From Abiotrophia sp938010525 (lineage in GTDB: Bacteria > Bacillota > Bacilli > Lactobacillales > Aerococcaceae): a stretch of DNA of 55,181 nt. Position numbers and translations under genes: made by a program. The notes beneath the pieces are model-generated. The model was given only the letters and a program-made list of their open reading frames with translations, was not told where the DNA came from and made no database searches. The stretch lies in assembly GCF_938010525.1 (NCBI RefSeq), contig NZ_CALLVK010000005.1:1-55181 (forward strand), in the 5' to 3' direction. Below are positions 39,189-48,044 of the stretch, piece by piece. The first letter of the stretch is position 1; the number at the start of each line of letters is the position of its first letter.

Positions 39189-41861
39189 TTAAGCTTCATG
39201 ATCCTCGTTTTGACTGTCATCCGCAGACGCTTGAGTCTTGCGGCGACGGAAGAAGAGAATAGCGCCAGCTAAAGCTACTAGGGCTAAAGCCAGTGGCGTT
39301 AACCAAGCCATGACTTGTTCACCCGTTGATGGCAACTTGCCGTCCTTACGTTCCACATTAGAAGTCTTAGTGGCCGTCACCTTGTCAGATGAAGCACTAG
39401 AACTGGATGATGCCGCAACTTTTTCAGCTAATTGAATCGTCCGCTTAGCTGTCTGTCCGTTGGCTAGCGTTAATTTAATCTTAGTTTGATCCAATTGGTA
39501 AGGCTCAGGTACTGCTACCACATAGTAGTCGTAGTCCCCTGCCTTGAGATCAGTAAAGGTCACTTTACCTTGAGCATCCGTCTTCAATTGTTGACTGCCA
39601 ACTGCTAAGGTCACATCCGCTACTGCCTGGCCTGAAACATTGACTACATTGAGTTCTAAGCTAGCTGCTTGAGACTTACGGCGCACCTTGAGTTCTGGAT
39701 GTAAATCCGCCCCTGGCGCTACATCTAAGGTTTGGGCACCTGTTTCAGCTTGATAGCTGTCTGGCACTTCCTTAATGCCATAAGTATACTTACCTGCTTC
39801 TAAGGCTTCGAAGAGAATATTCCCTTGGTCATCCGTTTGGCCTTCCAACTCACCTAAGTAAACTGTCACACCTGGGACCACCTGGTTGTTTTCGTCTACA
39901 ACTTTAACCGTTACATTGGCTACTGCCTGTTGACGTTGAACAGTCAAAGTGATGGAGTGGTCAGTGTCAGCAGGTAATTCAGCATCACCTGCTTGGGCAC
40001 CTGTGTAATTTTCTGGCAAGTTGACAATCTCATAGTGGAAGGTTCCTGGGGTCAAGCCTTTGAAGACAGCTTGGCCATATTCATTGGTGACTTGTACTTG
40101 GTCGCCAATCTTGACGCTAACGCCTGGCACTTCCTTACCGGCATTGTCCAAGATTTTAACCGTCAGGTCGCGCTTCTCAGTTTGAGAAGAAGATGAGCTT
40201 GAAGCGGAAGCTTGGTCCTTACGGGTTACTTGTAAGGTAATGGAGTGATCCGTATCCGTTGGCAATTCAGCTTCGCCGCTTGGCGTGCCTTCATAGCCGT
40301 CTGGCAACTTGGTCACTGCGTAGCGAACCATCCCTGGTGTCAGCCCCTTGAAGTGAGCATCCCCATTCTCGTCCGTTACAGCTGTCTGACCTTCAACCGT
40401 TACAGTGACACCCGCAACAATCTTCTGGTCTTGGTCTAAAATTTTGACCGTCAGATCACGTTTGGCTGCAGGAACTGCTGGATTTTCAGCTTTCTTGGTC
40501 ACTTGTAAAGTAATGGAATGGTCAGTGTCGCTTGGTAGTTCTGCGTCACCACTTGGCGTGCCTTCATAACCGTCTGGCAAGTCAGTCACGGCATAGTGAA
40601 CCGTCCCTGGCGTTAAGCCTTTGAAGTGGGCATCCCCATTCTCGTCCGTTACAACTGTTTGACCTTCAACGGTCACCGTCACACCTGGCACAAGTTTTTG
40701 TTCTTGGTCTAAGATCTTAACCGTCAAGTCACGTTTAGCAGCTTGAGATTCAGCCTTCTTAGTTACTTGTAGGGTAATTGAGTGGTCGGTGTCGCTTGGT
40801 AATTGAGCTTCACCGCTCGGTGTCCCTTCATAGCCTTCTGGCAATTGGGTCACCGCATAGTGAACCGTCCCTGGCGTCAAGCCTTTGAAGTGGGCATCCC
40901 CGTTTTCATCCGTCACGGCTGTTTGACCTTCAACGGTCACAGTGACACCTGGTACAAGTTTTTGTTCTTGGTCTAAGACCTTAATGGTTAAGTCGCGCTT
41001 AGTCACTTGAGACTCAGCTTTTTTAGACACTTGTAAGGTAATAGAATGGTCGGTGTCACTTGGGAGTTCAGCTTCACCGCTTGGCGTACCTTCATAGCCT
41101 TCTGGCAATTGGGTCACGGCATAGTGAACTGTTCCAGGAGTGAGATCCTTGAAGTGGGCATCCCCGTTTTCATCCGTCACAGCTGTTTGGCCTTCCACGG
41201 TGACCGTGGCACCCGGCACAATTTCTTGGGCTTGGTCTAAGACCTTGACTGTCAAGTTACGCTTAGCCGCTGGTGCTTGGCTAGAGGATTGGGCTGGCGC
41301 TTGTGGCGCACTGGCTGCCCCATCTTGGTCAGACAGGGTAACGGCTAACTTGGACACCATCTTTTGATGATCAGCACTTTCTAAGTCTGGGCCTGCCTTA
41401 ACTTCGAAGGTCACTTCATAGTAGGCCTGACCTTGGTCGTCTGTCTTGAGACTGCCCTTGTCAGACTGTTCCTGTAATTGCTTGTTGGCGGCGATATCTT
41501 GTTCTGACCGCTTAGGAATAGAAGTTTCAACTTTTTGTGCCTTGAGGACCTTGTCCGCACGTTTGAAACCTTGACCATCATACAAGCGTAAACGATACTT
41601 ACCTGCGGTTAACTTAGGTGATTCGCTAGCTTGTGCGTCAGATTCATGACGATAAACGACATTGCCTGCCTCGTCCAGGATTTCATAGGTTGCATTTTCC
41701 TGACGTTTTGGCGGATTGGCATCAACTTGCAACAGAATATCCACCGATACTTCAATCGGTGAGTTAGGATTCACTTGTGCTAGGACCAGTCCAGAAGGTA
41801 CATAGGTCGCTAACATTCCGGCAACTGCAAGGGCAGCGCCAATTTTTCTTAAGCGATTCAT
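39189..41861 (-). CDS. LPXTG-anchored surface protein with seven prealbumin-like repeat domains
   Basis: 890 residues from the ATG at 41861 (AGGAGGCG upstream). There is a signal peptide ending near VLAQ, an N-terminal unique region (about 30-195), seven beta-rich repeats of about 85-96 residues, and a C-terminal sorting signal: LPSTGE, a hydrophobic helix and an RRRK tail. The repeats resemble prealbumin/Cna-B-like stalk domains (DLTVKVLD...GVTVTVEGQ..TDENG.A.FKGLTPG). Repeats 1-4 are nearly identical and 5-7 diverge. Sortase A would link it to the cell wall, where it probably acts as a stalked adhesin. The ligand is unknown. Confidence 0.88.
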   Translation of the reverse strand: MNRLRKIGAALAVAGMLATYVPSGLVLAQVNPNSPIEVSVDILLQVDANPPKRQENATYEILDEAGNVVYRHESDAQASESPKLTAGKYRLRLYDGQGFKRADKVLKAQKVETSIPKRSEQDIAANKQLQEQSDKGSLKTDDQGQAYYEVTFEVKAGPDLESADHQKMVSKLAVTLSDQDGAASAPQAPAQSSSQAPAAKRNLTVKVLDQAQEIVPGATVTVEGQTAVTDENGDAHFKDLTPGTVHYAVTQLPEGYEGTPSGEAELPSDTDHSITLQVSKKAESQVTKRDLTIKVLDQEQKLVPGVTVTVEGQTAVTDENGDAHFKGLTPGTVHYAVTQLPEGYEGTPSGEAQLPSDTDHSITLQVTKKAESQAAKRDLTVKILDQEQKLVPGVTVTVEGQTVVTDENGDAHFKGLTPGTVHYAVTDLPDGYEGTPSGDAELPSDTDHSITLQVTKKAENPAVPAAKRDLTVKILDQDQKIVAGVTVTVEGQTAVTDENGDAHFKGLTPGMVRYAVTKLPDGYEGTPSGEAELPTDTDHSITLQVTRKDQASASSSSSSQTEKRDLTVKILDNAGKEVPGVSVKIGDQVQVTNEYGQAVFKGLTPGTFHYEIVNLPENYTGAQAGDAELPADTDHSITLTVQRQQAVANVTVKVVDENNQVVPGVTVYLGELEGQTDDQGNILFEALEAGKYTYGIKEVPDSYQAETGAQTLDVAPGADLHPELKVRRKSQAASLELNVVNVSGQAVADVTLAVGSQQLKTDAQGKVTFTDLKAGDYDYYVVAVPEPYQLDQTKIKLTLANGQTAKRTIQLAEKVAASSSSSASSDKVTATKTSNVERKDGKLPSTGEQVMAWLTPLALALVALAGAILFFRRRKTQASADDSQNEDHEA
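39435..41264 (-). repeat. Tandem domain repeats in the LPXTG protein
   Basis: Seven in-frame repeats start at about 41264, 41000, 40736, 40463, 40175, 39917 and 39662. Spacing is 264, 264, 273, 288, 258 and 255 bp. The first four share long identical stretches (for example TVTVEGQTAVTDENGDAHFK), so copy number may vary between strains. Confidence 0.85.
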
Positions 41862-42098
41862 ACTCTCGCCTCCTTTATCCATATATTACCACATTCAATC
41901 AATCCTGTGGGCCATGTCAATAAGAAGTCTAGATTAAATCAATAATCTTCATCATAAATTCATAAATTAGAAATCTAGCCCTCCTCAAGAGGCTATTAAA
42001 GTCCTATTCTCTAGCCAAATGAAGCCCTACCATTAGCCAGGGCCAAGCTGGCAATAAGCTAACACTATCTTGCTAGCAGCCCAAGTAATTTTGCCCAC
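41862..42098. other. Gene-free stretch upstream of the LPXTG gene
   Basis: AT-rich leader with a TTGACA on the minus strand (about 41915) but no well-spaced -10 box. I see no open frame with a ribosome site. Confidence 0.4.
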
Positions 42099-42099
42099 A

Positions 42100-42139
42100 A
42101 AAATAAGTCTGACCACTCGCTCGGGCGAATGGTCAGACT
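42100..42139 (-). terminator. Terminator of the tRNA-Arg gene
   Basis: A 10-bp stem AGTCTGACCA / TGGTCAGACT with an inner CTCGC/GCGAA pairing is followed on the minus strand by TATTTTTG. Confidence 0.8.
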
Positions 42140-42153
42140 CTCTTACTTAATGA

Positions 42154-42227
42154 CGTCCCCGGCAGGAATTGAACCTGCGGCAGTCCGCTTAGGAGGCGAA
42201 TCCTCTATCCTACTGAGGTACGGGGAC
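42154..42227 (-). tRNA. tRNA-Arg (anticodon CCU)
   Basis: The minus strand folds as a full cloverleaf: acceptor GTCCCCG / CGGGGAC, D arm CCTC...GAGG, anticodon stem TTCGC / GCGGA around the loop CTCCTAA (anticodon CCT), and T arm GCAGG-TTCAATT-CCTGC. It reads AGG arginine codons. The CCA end is not encoded. A TGCTATAAT extended -10 box lies at 42251-42259. Confidence 0.95.
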
Positions 42228-42250
42228 TAGGTGCTCTTAGCACATGGTTT

Positions 42251-42259
42251 ATTATAGCA
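42251..42259 (-). promoter_or_regulatory. Extended -10 promoter of tRNA-Arg
   Basis: TGCTATAAT on the minus strand, about 25 nt before the tRNA, with no clear -35 box. Confidence 0.6.
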
Positions 42260-42301
42260 CATGAAGGCCTATCCGACGAGCCCTGCAGGCTCATGGCTAA
42301 G

Positions 42302-42328
42302 AAAAAGAGACTGGTTGCCCAGCCTCTT
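42302..42328 (-). terminator. Terminator of pta
   Basis: On the minus strand AGAGGCTGG / CCAGTCTCT with a short loop is followed by TTTTTC. Confidence 0.7.
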
Positions 42329-42337
42329 CTTGATGGC

Positions 42338-43321
42338 TTATTTTGCTAAAGCTTGGTTAGCGGTGATAATGGCTACCTTGTAGACATCTTCTTCCACGCA
42401 ACCACGAGATAAGTCAGAGATTGGCGCGTTCAAACCTTGTAAGATTGGACCTACGGCTTCATAGCGACCCAAACGTTGCGCAATCTTGTAGCCGATGTTA
42501 CCTGATTGGAGGTCTGGGAAGATGTAGACGGTCGCATGACCGGCTACTTCAGAACCTGGCGCCTTTTGGTCCGCCACGATTTCTGAGTAAGAAGCGTCAA
42601 ATTGGAGTTCCCCGTCGATGAGCACTTCTGGCGCTAATTCTTGTGCCAACTTAGTTGCTTCTACCACCTTGTCCACTTCAGGTGCCTTAGCTGAGCCCTT
42701 GGTTGAGAAGCTGAGCATGGCCACGCGTGGCTCGATGTCAAAGATTTTAGCAGTGTGAGCAGATTCTACTGCGATTTCAGCTAATTCTTGCGCTGAAGGG
42801 TTGATGTTGATGGCGCAGTCGGCAAAGACTAATTTTTGACCATCGCTCTCAGCTGGTACCATGATGAAGGCCCCAGATGTACGGGTAATGCCTGGCTTGG
42901 TCTTGATAATTTGTAAGGCTGGACGAACGGTGTCACCAGTTGAGTGAACGGCCCCGCTGACTAAGCCATCAGCTAAGCCCATGTAGACCAACATAGTCCC
43001 GAAGTAGGACACGTCTTTGAGCAAGTCGCGTGCTTGTTCTTCGGTTGCTTTGCCCTTACGGCGCTCTACGAAAGCTGCTACCATCGCGTCATATTCTGCA
43101 TAAGTTTCTGGATCGATAATGGTGAAGGCATCGATATTCCAGCTGTTTTGTGCTGCCAAGGCCTTGACTTCTTCTACATTCCCTAAGAGGATTGGCTCTA
43201 CTAAGTCATCTACACGTAGACGAACAGCTGCCCCTAATACACGTTTGTCGTTAGCTTCTGGGAAAACAATCTTGAGGTGTTTGCCCTTGATGTTATTAGC
43301 TAAGCGTTTGAACATTACCAT
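42338..43321 (-). CDS. pta: Phosphate acetyltransferase
   Basis: 327 residues, the short single-domain Pta of Gram-positive bacteria. Motifs: KIVFPEANDKRVLGAAVRL at the start, SYFGTMLVYMGLADGLVSGA, the VFADCAININP strand, LSFSTKGSAK, and GSEVAGHATVYIFPDLQSGNIGYK (shown in parts). It makes acetyl phosphate from acetyl-CoA, the step before acetate kinase in mixed-acid fermentation. A second ATG two codons in is possible, but AAGGAAG fits either. Monocistronic. Confidence 0.95.
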   Translation of the reverse strand: MVMFKRLANNIKGKHLKIVFPEANDKRVLGAAVRLRVDDLVEPILLGNVEEVKALAAQNSWNIDAFTIIDPETYAEYDAMVAAFVERRKGKATEEQARDLLKDVSYFGTMLVYMGLADGLVSGAVHSTGDTVRPALQIIKTKPGITRTSGAFIMVPAESDGQKLVFADCAININPSAQELAEIAVESAHTAKIFDIEPRVAMLSFSTKGSAKAPEVDKVVEATKLAQELAPEVLIDGELQFDASYSEIVADQKAPGSEVAGHATVYIFPDLQSGNIGYKIAQRLGRYEAVGPILQGLNAPISDLSRGCVEEDVYKVAIITANQALAK

Positions 43322-43418
43322 AAAATTTGGCCACTTCCTTTTTCTAGTGATAAAACTCTAACTCCTAGTTTACACCCTTTAGGCCTAAAAAAAAAGTGTT
43401 CAGTCTAAAAAAAACAAA

Positions 43419-43447
43419 AAAGGCGCAAATCTTTTAGATTCCGCCTT
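43419..43447 (-). terminator. Terminator of the Pr6Pr gene
   Basis: On the minus strand AAAGGCGGAATCT / AGATTTGCGCCTTT (one bulge) is followed by TTTGTTTTTTTT. Confidence 0.75.
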
Positions 43448-43477
43448 TGGTCTGTTTTACATGAGAATTAATCTGTA

Positions 43478-44104
43478 CTAGTGTTTTTCATGAGAACGCC
43501 CTACTTTTGGGGCCCGTTTCAGGGCTAGCATGCCATAGGCTAGCAAGAGGAAGACCGCCAAAATGGCGACAAAATATTTGACCAAGCCCCACCAGCCAAT
43601 CCGGTCAATGTTGAGGAAGAAGTAAGGATAAGGCGAGGCCTTCTCGTTAGGGATGGGCAGATGGAAGACAGCGCCCCGTATCAGGGCAAAGGTCATATAA
43701 ATAAGGGGCAACACCGTCCAAGTCAAGGGCTCAAACCAACGATAGTGGCCCTTGGCATCATAGAGCAGCCAATCTAGAATGACCAGAACAGGCGCAATAA
43801 AATGCAGGGCAAAGTTCTGGACCCGCCAGAACTGCTCGGGTGTCGCAGTCGGCATCAACAAGACCAGGTAGACGAAGAAGGTCAGGAGAATGGCCGTTGT
43901 CACTGCCCCCTTGATGCGGGTCAGGCTAGCAGATAGCGCCGGGCGCCCCAGCACTAGCCAAGCGAAGAAGGCTAAGACCAAAATATTGGATAACAAGGTA
44001 TAGTAGGTTAACTGGTGCCATTTATTAGGATAGAGATTGAAGGTGAGGCCTACGAGCTCTGTTAGGACAATGAGGCTAGGTAAGATGAGACGGCGTTGGC
44101 TCAA
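43478..44104 (-). CDS. Pr6Pr-family membrane protein (TTG start)
   Basis: 208 residues with six predicted membrane segments and the Pr6Pr pattern: LTYYTLLSNILVLAFF, NFALHFIAPVLVILDWLLYD and YPYFFLNIDRIGWWG. The family's function is unknown; distant relatives are eukaryotic FAR-17a/AIG1-like proteins. The start codon is TTG with AAAGGAGT 10 nt upstream, and no ATG fits, so translation may be limited. Monocistronic. Confidence 0.78.
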   Translation of the reverse strand: MSQRRLILPSLIVLTELVGLTFNLYPNKWHQLTYYTLLSNILVLAFFAWLVLGRPALSASLTRIKGAVTTAILLTFFVYLVLLMPTATPEQFWRVQNFALHFIAPVLVILDWLLYDAKGHYRWFEPLTWTVLPLIYMTFALIRGAVFHLPIPNEKASPYPYFFLNIDRIGWWGLVKYFVAILAVFLLLAYGMLALKRAPKVGRSHEKH

Positions 44105-44207
44105 GATAAGAGACTCCTTTACTTAATTTATTTACTGGCCTATTCTAGCACAAGCTCAGCCAAATGAAAAGGCTGTCGAAAATTTGTCATTTTATTGCCT
44201 CAGCTAC

Positions 44208-44236
44208 TTATCAAGCCCCCAAAAATGCGCTATAAT
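44208..44236 (+). promoter_or_regulatory. Likely promoter of the FNT channel gene
   Basis: TTATCA, a 17-nt spacer and a perfect TATAAT (44231-44236) lie about 28 nt before the start codon. Confidence 0.6.
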
Positions 44237-44264
44237 GAAACTATCTTTTATTGGAGGGAAAACC

Positions 44265-45074
44265 ATGTCAGATATGTCATTATCACCATTCGTAGATTTT
44301 ATTAAAAAAGCCTGCACCAAGAAAGCAGCGCTTCTGGAAGAGAGCCTTGGTCGCTACGCAGCGCGCTCTATTTACGCCGGCGCCTTTTTGACCTTGTCAA
44401 CCGCAGCTGGGGCTGTTGCTGCTGATCAAATCAACACCCTGCACCCAAGCTTAGGCCGCTTCTTCTTCGCCTTCATCTTCGCCTTCGGTTTGGCTTACGC
44501 TGTCTTCCTCAACGGGGAACTAGCTACTTCCAACATGATGTTCCTCTCGGCAGGGACCTTCAGCAAGGCCATCGATTGGAAAAAAGCACTCAAAGTCCTC
44601 TTAATCTGTTCCATCTTCAACTTAGTTGGGACCCTATTCGCTGGCTATCTTTTAGGCAATACCGCAGCCTTTGCTAACCTCAATGAGAACTCAGCCCTGG
44701 TCGGCATTATCCAAACAAAACTGGCTCGTGGCAACGGCCAAGTCTTCCTTGAAGGGATTGTGGCTAACGTCTTAGTTAACATTGCCATTCTCTGCTTCGT
44801 CTTAGTTAAGGATCAAGCAGCACGCCTCACCTTAGTGCTGTCTGCAATCTTCATGTTTGTTTACATGACCAACGAACACGTGGTAGCTAACTTCGCTTCT
44901 ATGTCTATCTTGCTCTTCTCACCTTTCAAAGGAGCTAAAGGTTTTGAATTAGTCAATGTCCTACGCCACTGGGGTGTTTCTTACCTTGGTAACCTAGTAG
45001 GTGGTGGCCTCTTAATTGGGATTGTCTACACTTGGCTTAACCAAACCAAGACCAACTACCAAGAACAAGTTTAA
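44265..45074 (+). CDS. Formate/nitrite transporter (FocA/NirC family)
   Basis: 269 residues from the ATG at 44265 (TTGGAGGG upstream); a longer frame has no ribosome site. There are six membrane helices with the FNT pattern RSIYAGAFLTLSTAAGAV, a central FLNGELATSNMMFLSAGTF slit loop, and the late TNEHVVANFASMS motif with the pore His in NEHVVAN. In fermenting Gram-positives these pentameric channels mostly move formate and sometimes lactate. With pta nearby it fits mixed-acid fermentation. Confidence 0.88.
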   Translation: MSDMSLSPFVDFIKKACTKKAALLEESLGRYAARSIYAGAFLTLSTAAGAVAADQINTLHPSLGRFFFAFIFAFGLAYAVFLNGELATSNMMFLSAGTFSKAIDWKKALKVLLICSIFNLVGTLFAGYLLGNTAAFANLNENSALVGIIQTKLARGNGQVFLEGIVANVLVNIAILCFVLVKDQAARLTLVLSAIFMFVYMTNEHVVANFASMSILLFSPFKGAKGFELVNVLRHWGVSYLGNLVGGGLLIGIVYTWLNQTKTNYQEQV

Positions 45075-45082
45075 TCATGTAA

Positions 45083-45114
45083 ATTAAGTCTGGGCTTTGC
45101 CCGGGCTTTTTTTG
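45083..45114 (+). terminator. Terminator of the FNT gene
   Basis: AAGTCTGGGC / GCCCGGGCTT with a TTT loop, followed by TTTTTG. Confidence 0.75.
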
Positions 45115-45126
45115 TGGGCAAATCAA

Positions 45127-45160
45127 AAAGGTTGAAGCAGTAAAAGCTTCAACCTTTTGA
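45127..45160 (-). terminator. Terminator of the second glycosyltransferase gene
   Basis: A 13-bp stem AAAAGGTTGAAGC / GCTTCAACCTTTT, followed by TGATTTG on the minus strand. Confidence 0.75.
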
Positions 45161-45167
45161 GTCTAGT

Positions 45168-46439
45168 TTATTTGAGGACGCGGGCAATGGCCGCTTCTAG
45201 GCGTTCCTGGGTTGGATAATCCAGGAGTTGGCCTTGCAAGGTCTTCATAGCGGTCCAATCCGTCCGGCTTAGCAGCTGTTTAAAGCCAGCTTCAATGGAG
45301 TCTGGCCGTTTGAGGCTAGCTACCAAGGCGGCGTCGGCCCATTCTAGTCGCGCCGCATAGTCAAACTGGTCATAGTCATGGGGAATGACCAAGGCCGGCT
45401 TGCCATGGCGGATGCTAGCATAGAGGATGCCGGCCCCACCGTGGTGGATGACGTAATCGACATGAGGTAGAACCGCCTCGTAATCAATGTACTGATAGCG
45501 GTAGACATTGTCCATAATGGCTTCTACCGGTTGGTTTTGGCGGGCTTCACTGCCGGCCGTCACCAAAAAGCAAATATCCGGATGAGCCTGCGCCAGACGC
45601 TTGACGATGGTCAGCAGGGATTCCTTGCCCCAAGGTAGCAGGGTCCCATTGGTCACCAAGACTGTTGGCAGGTCAGTTGGCAAGTGGAAATCGGCTACTG
45701 GCTTCTTAGGATAGGTCGGGCCTAACCAGGTCAGATGAGCTGGAAAGTCCTTGCGGAACTCCAATTCTTCCATACCCAGAGCCAGAATGCCATAAGGCGA
45801 ATAGAAGCCCTCTTCGCCATTTTGACGATAGAGCTTAAACTGCTGGTAGATAACGGGGTCAAATCGCTTAAGGGCCTTCTTAACAAAGAGTCGATAGACT
45901 AGGCGCTTGAAGCCATGGACGGCGCCCCGCCCTAGACGGTTGCGCAAGGCTTGGCGCCAGTTAAGAGGCGGCTTAAGCCCTCCTAGGAAGGCAGGCGCGT
46001 CGGTCTTGCTTTCGATTGAAAAAGGTGTCGGGTTGGTCGTCAACCATGGCAGGCCTAGCTTATCGCAGACCATGCCGAGGGGGGCGAAGACAAAGTCCAC
46101 GGTGGCCACATCAGGTTGAGTCTCTCTCAGAATGGCTTCTACCTGGGTCATGAGGTCCTGACACATGGTGATGGCAGCCTGAATCTGCCCGTAGAGAGTG
46201 GAGGCATTGAGTTTAGTATCGGTCGAGGCAATATTGTCGAAGACATCTGGCTGATCAGGCAGGAGGGCCTGGCACTTAAAGCCCAAAGCCTGAACTACCG
46301 GTACCTTGGTCACGCCTGTATAGACGGTAATATCATAGTTAGGGTTATCTAATAAGGGTTGCATCAAGCCCAGAACGGGATAGAGATGCCCACTTAATGG
46401 GGGGGCAAACACGGCCAGTTTGATGACTCGGCAGGTCAT
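45168..46439 (-). CDS. MGT-type (GT1) glycosyltransferase, copy 2
   Basis: 423 residues from the ATG at 46439, with AGGAGTGGG upstream. GT-B fold: LAVFAPPLSGHLYPVLGL at the start, TVDFVFAPLG in the acceptor domain, and the sugar-nucleotide motif IHHGGAGILYASIRHGKP followed by DQFDYAARL. It belongs to the same broad family as the protein at 6629-7801 but is clearly diverged. It probably glucosylates a small hydrophobic molecule with UDP-sugar; the acceptor is unknown. Single-gene unit. Confidence 0.85.
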   Translation of the reverse strand: MTCRVIKLAVFAPPLSGHLYPVLGLMQPLLDNPNYDITVYTGVTKVPVVQALGFKCQALLPDQPDVFDNIASTDTKLNASTLYGQIQAAITMCQDLMTQVEAILRETQPDVATVDFVFAPLGMVCDKLGLPWLTTNPTPFSIESKTDAPAFLGGLKPPLNWRQALRNRLGRGAVHGFKRLVYRLFVKKALKRFDPVIYQQFKLYRQNGEEGFYSPYGILALGMEELEFRKDFPAHLTWLGPTYPKKPVADFHLPTDLPTVLVTNGTLLPWGKESLLTIVKRLAQAHPDICFLVTAGSEARQNQPVEAIMDNVYRYQYIDYEAVLPHVDYVIHHGGAGILYASIRHGKPALVIPHDYDQFDYAARLEWADAALVASLKRPDSIEAGFKQLLSRTDWTAMKTLQGQLLDYPTQERLEAAIARVLK

Positions 46440-46554
46440 AGTCTCCCACTCCTTTGTCCATAAATTCATCTCACTGTTCTAGTGTGAACCATCTCCGCCC
46501 AATAGTCAACGATATTTGCGAATTTTTTAGATTAAGTTTGCATAACGCCAAGCA

Positions 46555-46582
46555 AAAAGGACAGGTCTTATAACCTGTCCCA
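46555..46582 (-). terminator. Terminator of murB
   Basis: On the minus strand GGACAGG / CCTGTCC with an 8-nt loop is followed by TTTTTGC, close to the stop. Confidence 0.75.
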
Positions 46583-46587
46583 AATTC

Positions 46588-47490
46588 TTAATCTTCGCCA
46601 ATAATTCGTACTTCTGGCTCCATGAAGACCCCAGTCCGGGCCCAGACCACCAGCCGAATGTGTTCAATGACTTCCAAGTAGTCGGTAGCTGTCGCATGGT
46701 CTACATTGACAATGAAGCCCGCGTGCTTGGTCGAGACTTGCGCACCACCTACTTGATAGCCCTGCAGGCCAGCATCTTGAATGAGCTTGCCGGCAAAGTA
46801 ACCCTCAGGCCGCTTGAAGACTGAACCGCAAGACGGATATTCTAGCGGTTGCTTGCTTTGACGTAGGTGGGTCAACTCGGCCACCTTGCTATCAATGGCG
46901 CTCTGATCTCCTGGCGCTAAATCGAAGGTGACGCCTAAAATAACCTCGTCCCCTTCTTGGAAACGACTGTGGCGATAGCTGAAGTCGCAATCTGCTCCCG
47001 CGTAGGTCTTGAGCTGGCCGTCACGCGTCATGGTTTGCACCTGGCTAATGACATCCTTGACCTCACCCCCGTAGGCGCCGGCATTCATATAGATGGCTCC
47101 ACCAATGGAACCCGGAATGCCGCAGGCAAACTCCAAGCCAGTCAGTCCGGCAGCAGCCGCCTGACGGCTGGCTTCAATCAAGGCCGCCCCACTGGCTGCC
47201 TTCAACTGGTTACCTTCTAGGACCAGTTCCTGCATGTCTGTTAGAATCATGACTAGGCCCCGGATACCACCGTCTTTGACGATGAGGTTGCTGGCATTGC
47301 CCAGAACTGTTAGAGGCAAGTTTTCTTGCTTGACTGCCGCTAGGACCGTTTGGACTTCTTCCACAGAACGTGGGAAGACTAAGAGATCAGCAGGCCCCCC
47401 GGTCTTGGTGTAGGTATAATTGGATAAGGGTTCATTGGCTTTGATAGTCAAAGTCCCTAAGCTATCTTGTAATTTGGCTAAATCCACCAT
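46588..47490 (-). CDS. murB: UDP-N-acetylenolpyruvoylglucosamine reductase
   Basis: 300 residues, type II MurB as in Firmicutes. FAD-binding motifs YTYTKTGGPADLLVFP, VLGNASNLIVKDGGIRG and GIPGSIGGAIYMNAGAYG are clear. The catalytic-site motifs are YRHSRFQEGD and PSCGSVFKRPEGYFAGKLI, then GGAQVSTKHAGFIVN. The enzyme reduces the enolpyruvyl group to make UDP-MurNAc for peptidoglycan. AAGAGGTTAATTT precedes the ATG. It follows the tsaE-GNAT pair by 23 nt and may be in their operon. Confidence 0.96.
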   Translation of the reverse strand: MVDLAKLQDSLGTLTIKANEPLSNYTYTKTGGPADLLVFPRSVEEVQTVLAAVKQENLPLTVLGNASNLIVKDGGIRGLVMILTDMQELVLEGNQLKAASGAALIEASRQAAAAGLTGLEFACGIPGSIGGAIYMNAGAYGGEVKDVISQVQTMTRDGQLKTYAGADCDFSYRHSRFQEGDEVILGVTFDLAPGDQSAIDSKVAELTHLRQSKQPLEYPSCGSVFKRPEGYFAGKLIQDAGLQGYQVGGAQVSTKHAGFIVNVDHATATDYLEVIEHIRLVVWARTGVFMEPEVRIIGED

Positions 47491-47513
47491 AAATTAACCT
47501 CTTTTCACATAAT

Positions 47514-48044
47514 TTACTGGCCTGAATCCTTGAGTACATGTTCCATCAGGATGGTATCGTAGTAGCGGCCGCCACGGGCCACGCGTTGCGTCAGTCGACC
47601 TCGCTCCTGGAAGTCGAATTTCTTATAAAGACCGATGGCTGGCAGGTTGTCCGCAATGACTTCCAGATGCAGGACACGCAGTCCCACCCCCTGGGCAAAG
47701 TCTAGCATGGTCTCCATCAAAAGGGAGCCAATGCCATAGCCCCAATACTCGGCAATTAGGCATACCCCGATTTCGGCCACATGAGCTTGCGCCGGCAGTC
47801 CTTGAGGTTGAACCGTCGCAAAGCCCACCAGCTGTCCATCCACTTCGCTGACTAGCATGAGGGCGTGGGGATGCTGGTCATATTGCTCGATAATGGTCAC
47901 TTGCGCATCCACATCATCGGAATTATCGGCTAGGACCACATAGGGTGATTCCTGGCGAATCTGGCCCAACATACCCAAAATAGCGCGAGCATCACTAACT
48001 TCTGCCTGACGAATAATGACTTCTACATCCTGCTTATCTGGCAT
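47514..48044 (-). CDS. GNAT-family N-acetyltransferase
   Basis: 176 residues. It begins IIRQAEVSDARAILGMLGQI; the core is AEIGVCLIAEYWGYGIGSLLMETML with the W-G-Y-G-I-G acetyl-CoA turn, followed by VLHLEVIADNLPAIGLYKKFDFQERG. This is the pattern of YhhY/SpeG-like and RimJ/L-like small-molecule or protein acetyltransferases. It overlaps the tsaE 3' end by 11 nt. RimI, often found beside tsaE, has a different C-terminus, so I do not call it RimI. Confidence 0.82.
   Translation of the reverse strand: MPDKQDVEVIIRQAEVSDARAILGMLGQIRQESPYVVLADNSDDVDAQVTIIEQYDQHPHALMLVSEVDGQLVGFATVQPQGLPAQAHVAEIGVCLIAEYWGYGIGSLLMETMLDFAQGVGLRVLHLEVIADNLPAIGLYKKFDFQERGRLTQRVARGGRYYDTILMEHVLKDSGQ

Noticed and set aside
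39435..41264. Repeats as a mobile or CRISPR-like element
   Set aside because: They are in-frame domain repeats inside a single surface-protein gene.
47514..48044. Calling this GNAT RimI because it is beside tsaE
   Set aside because: The sequence lacks the RimI-type C-terminus, and tsaB is not present in the window.
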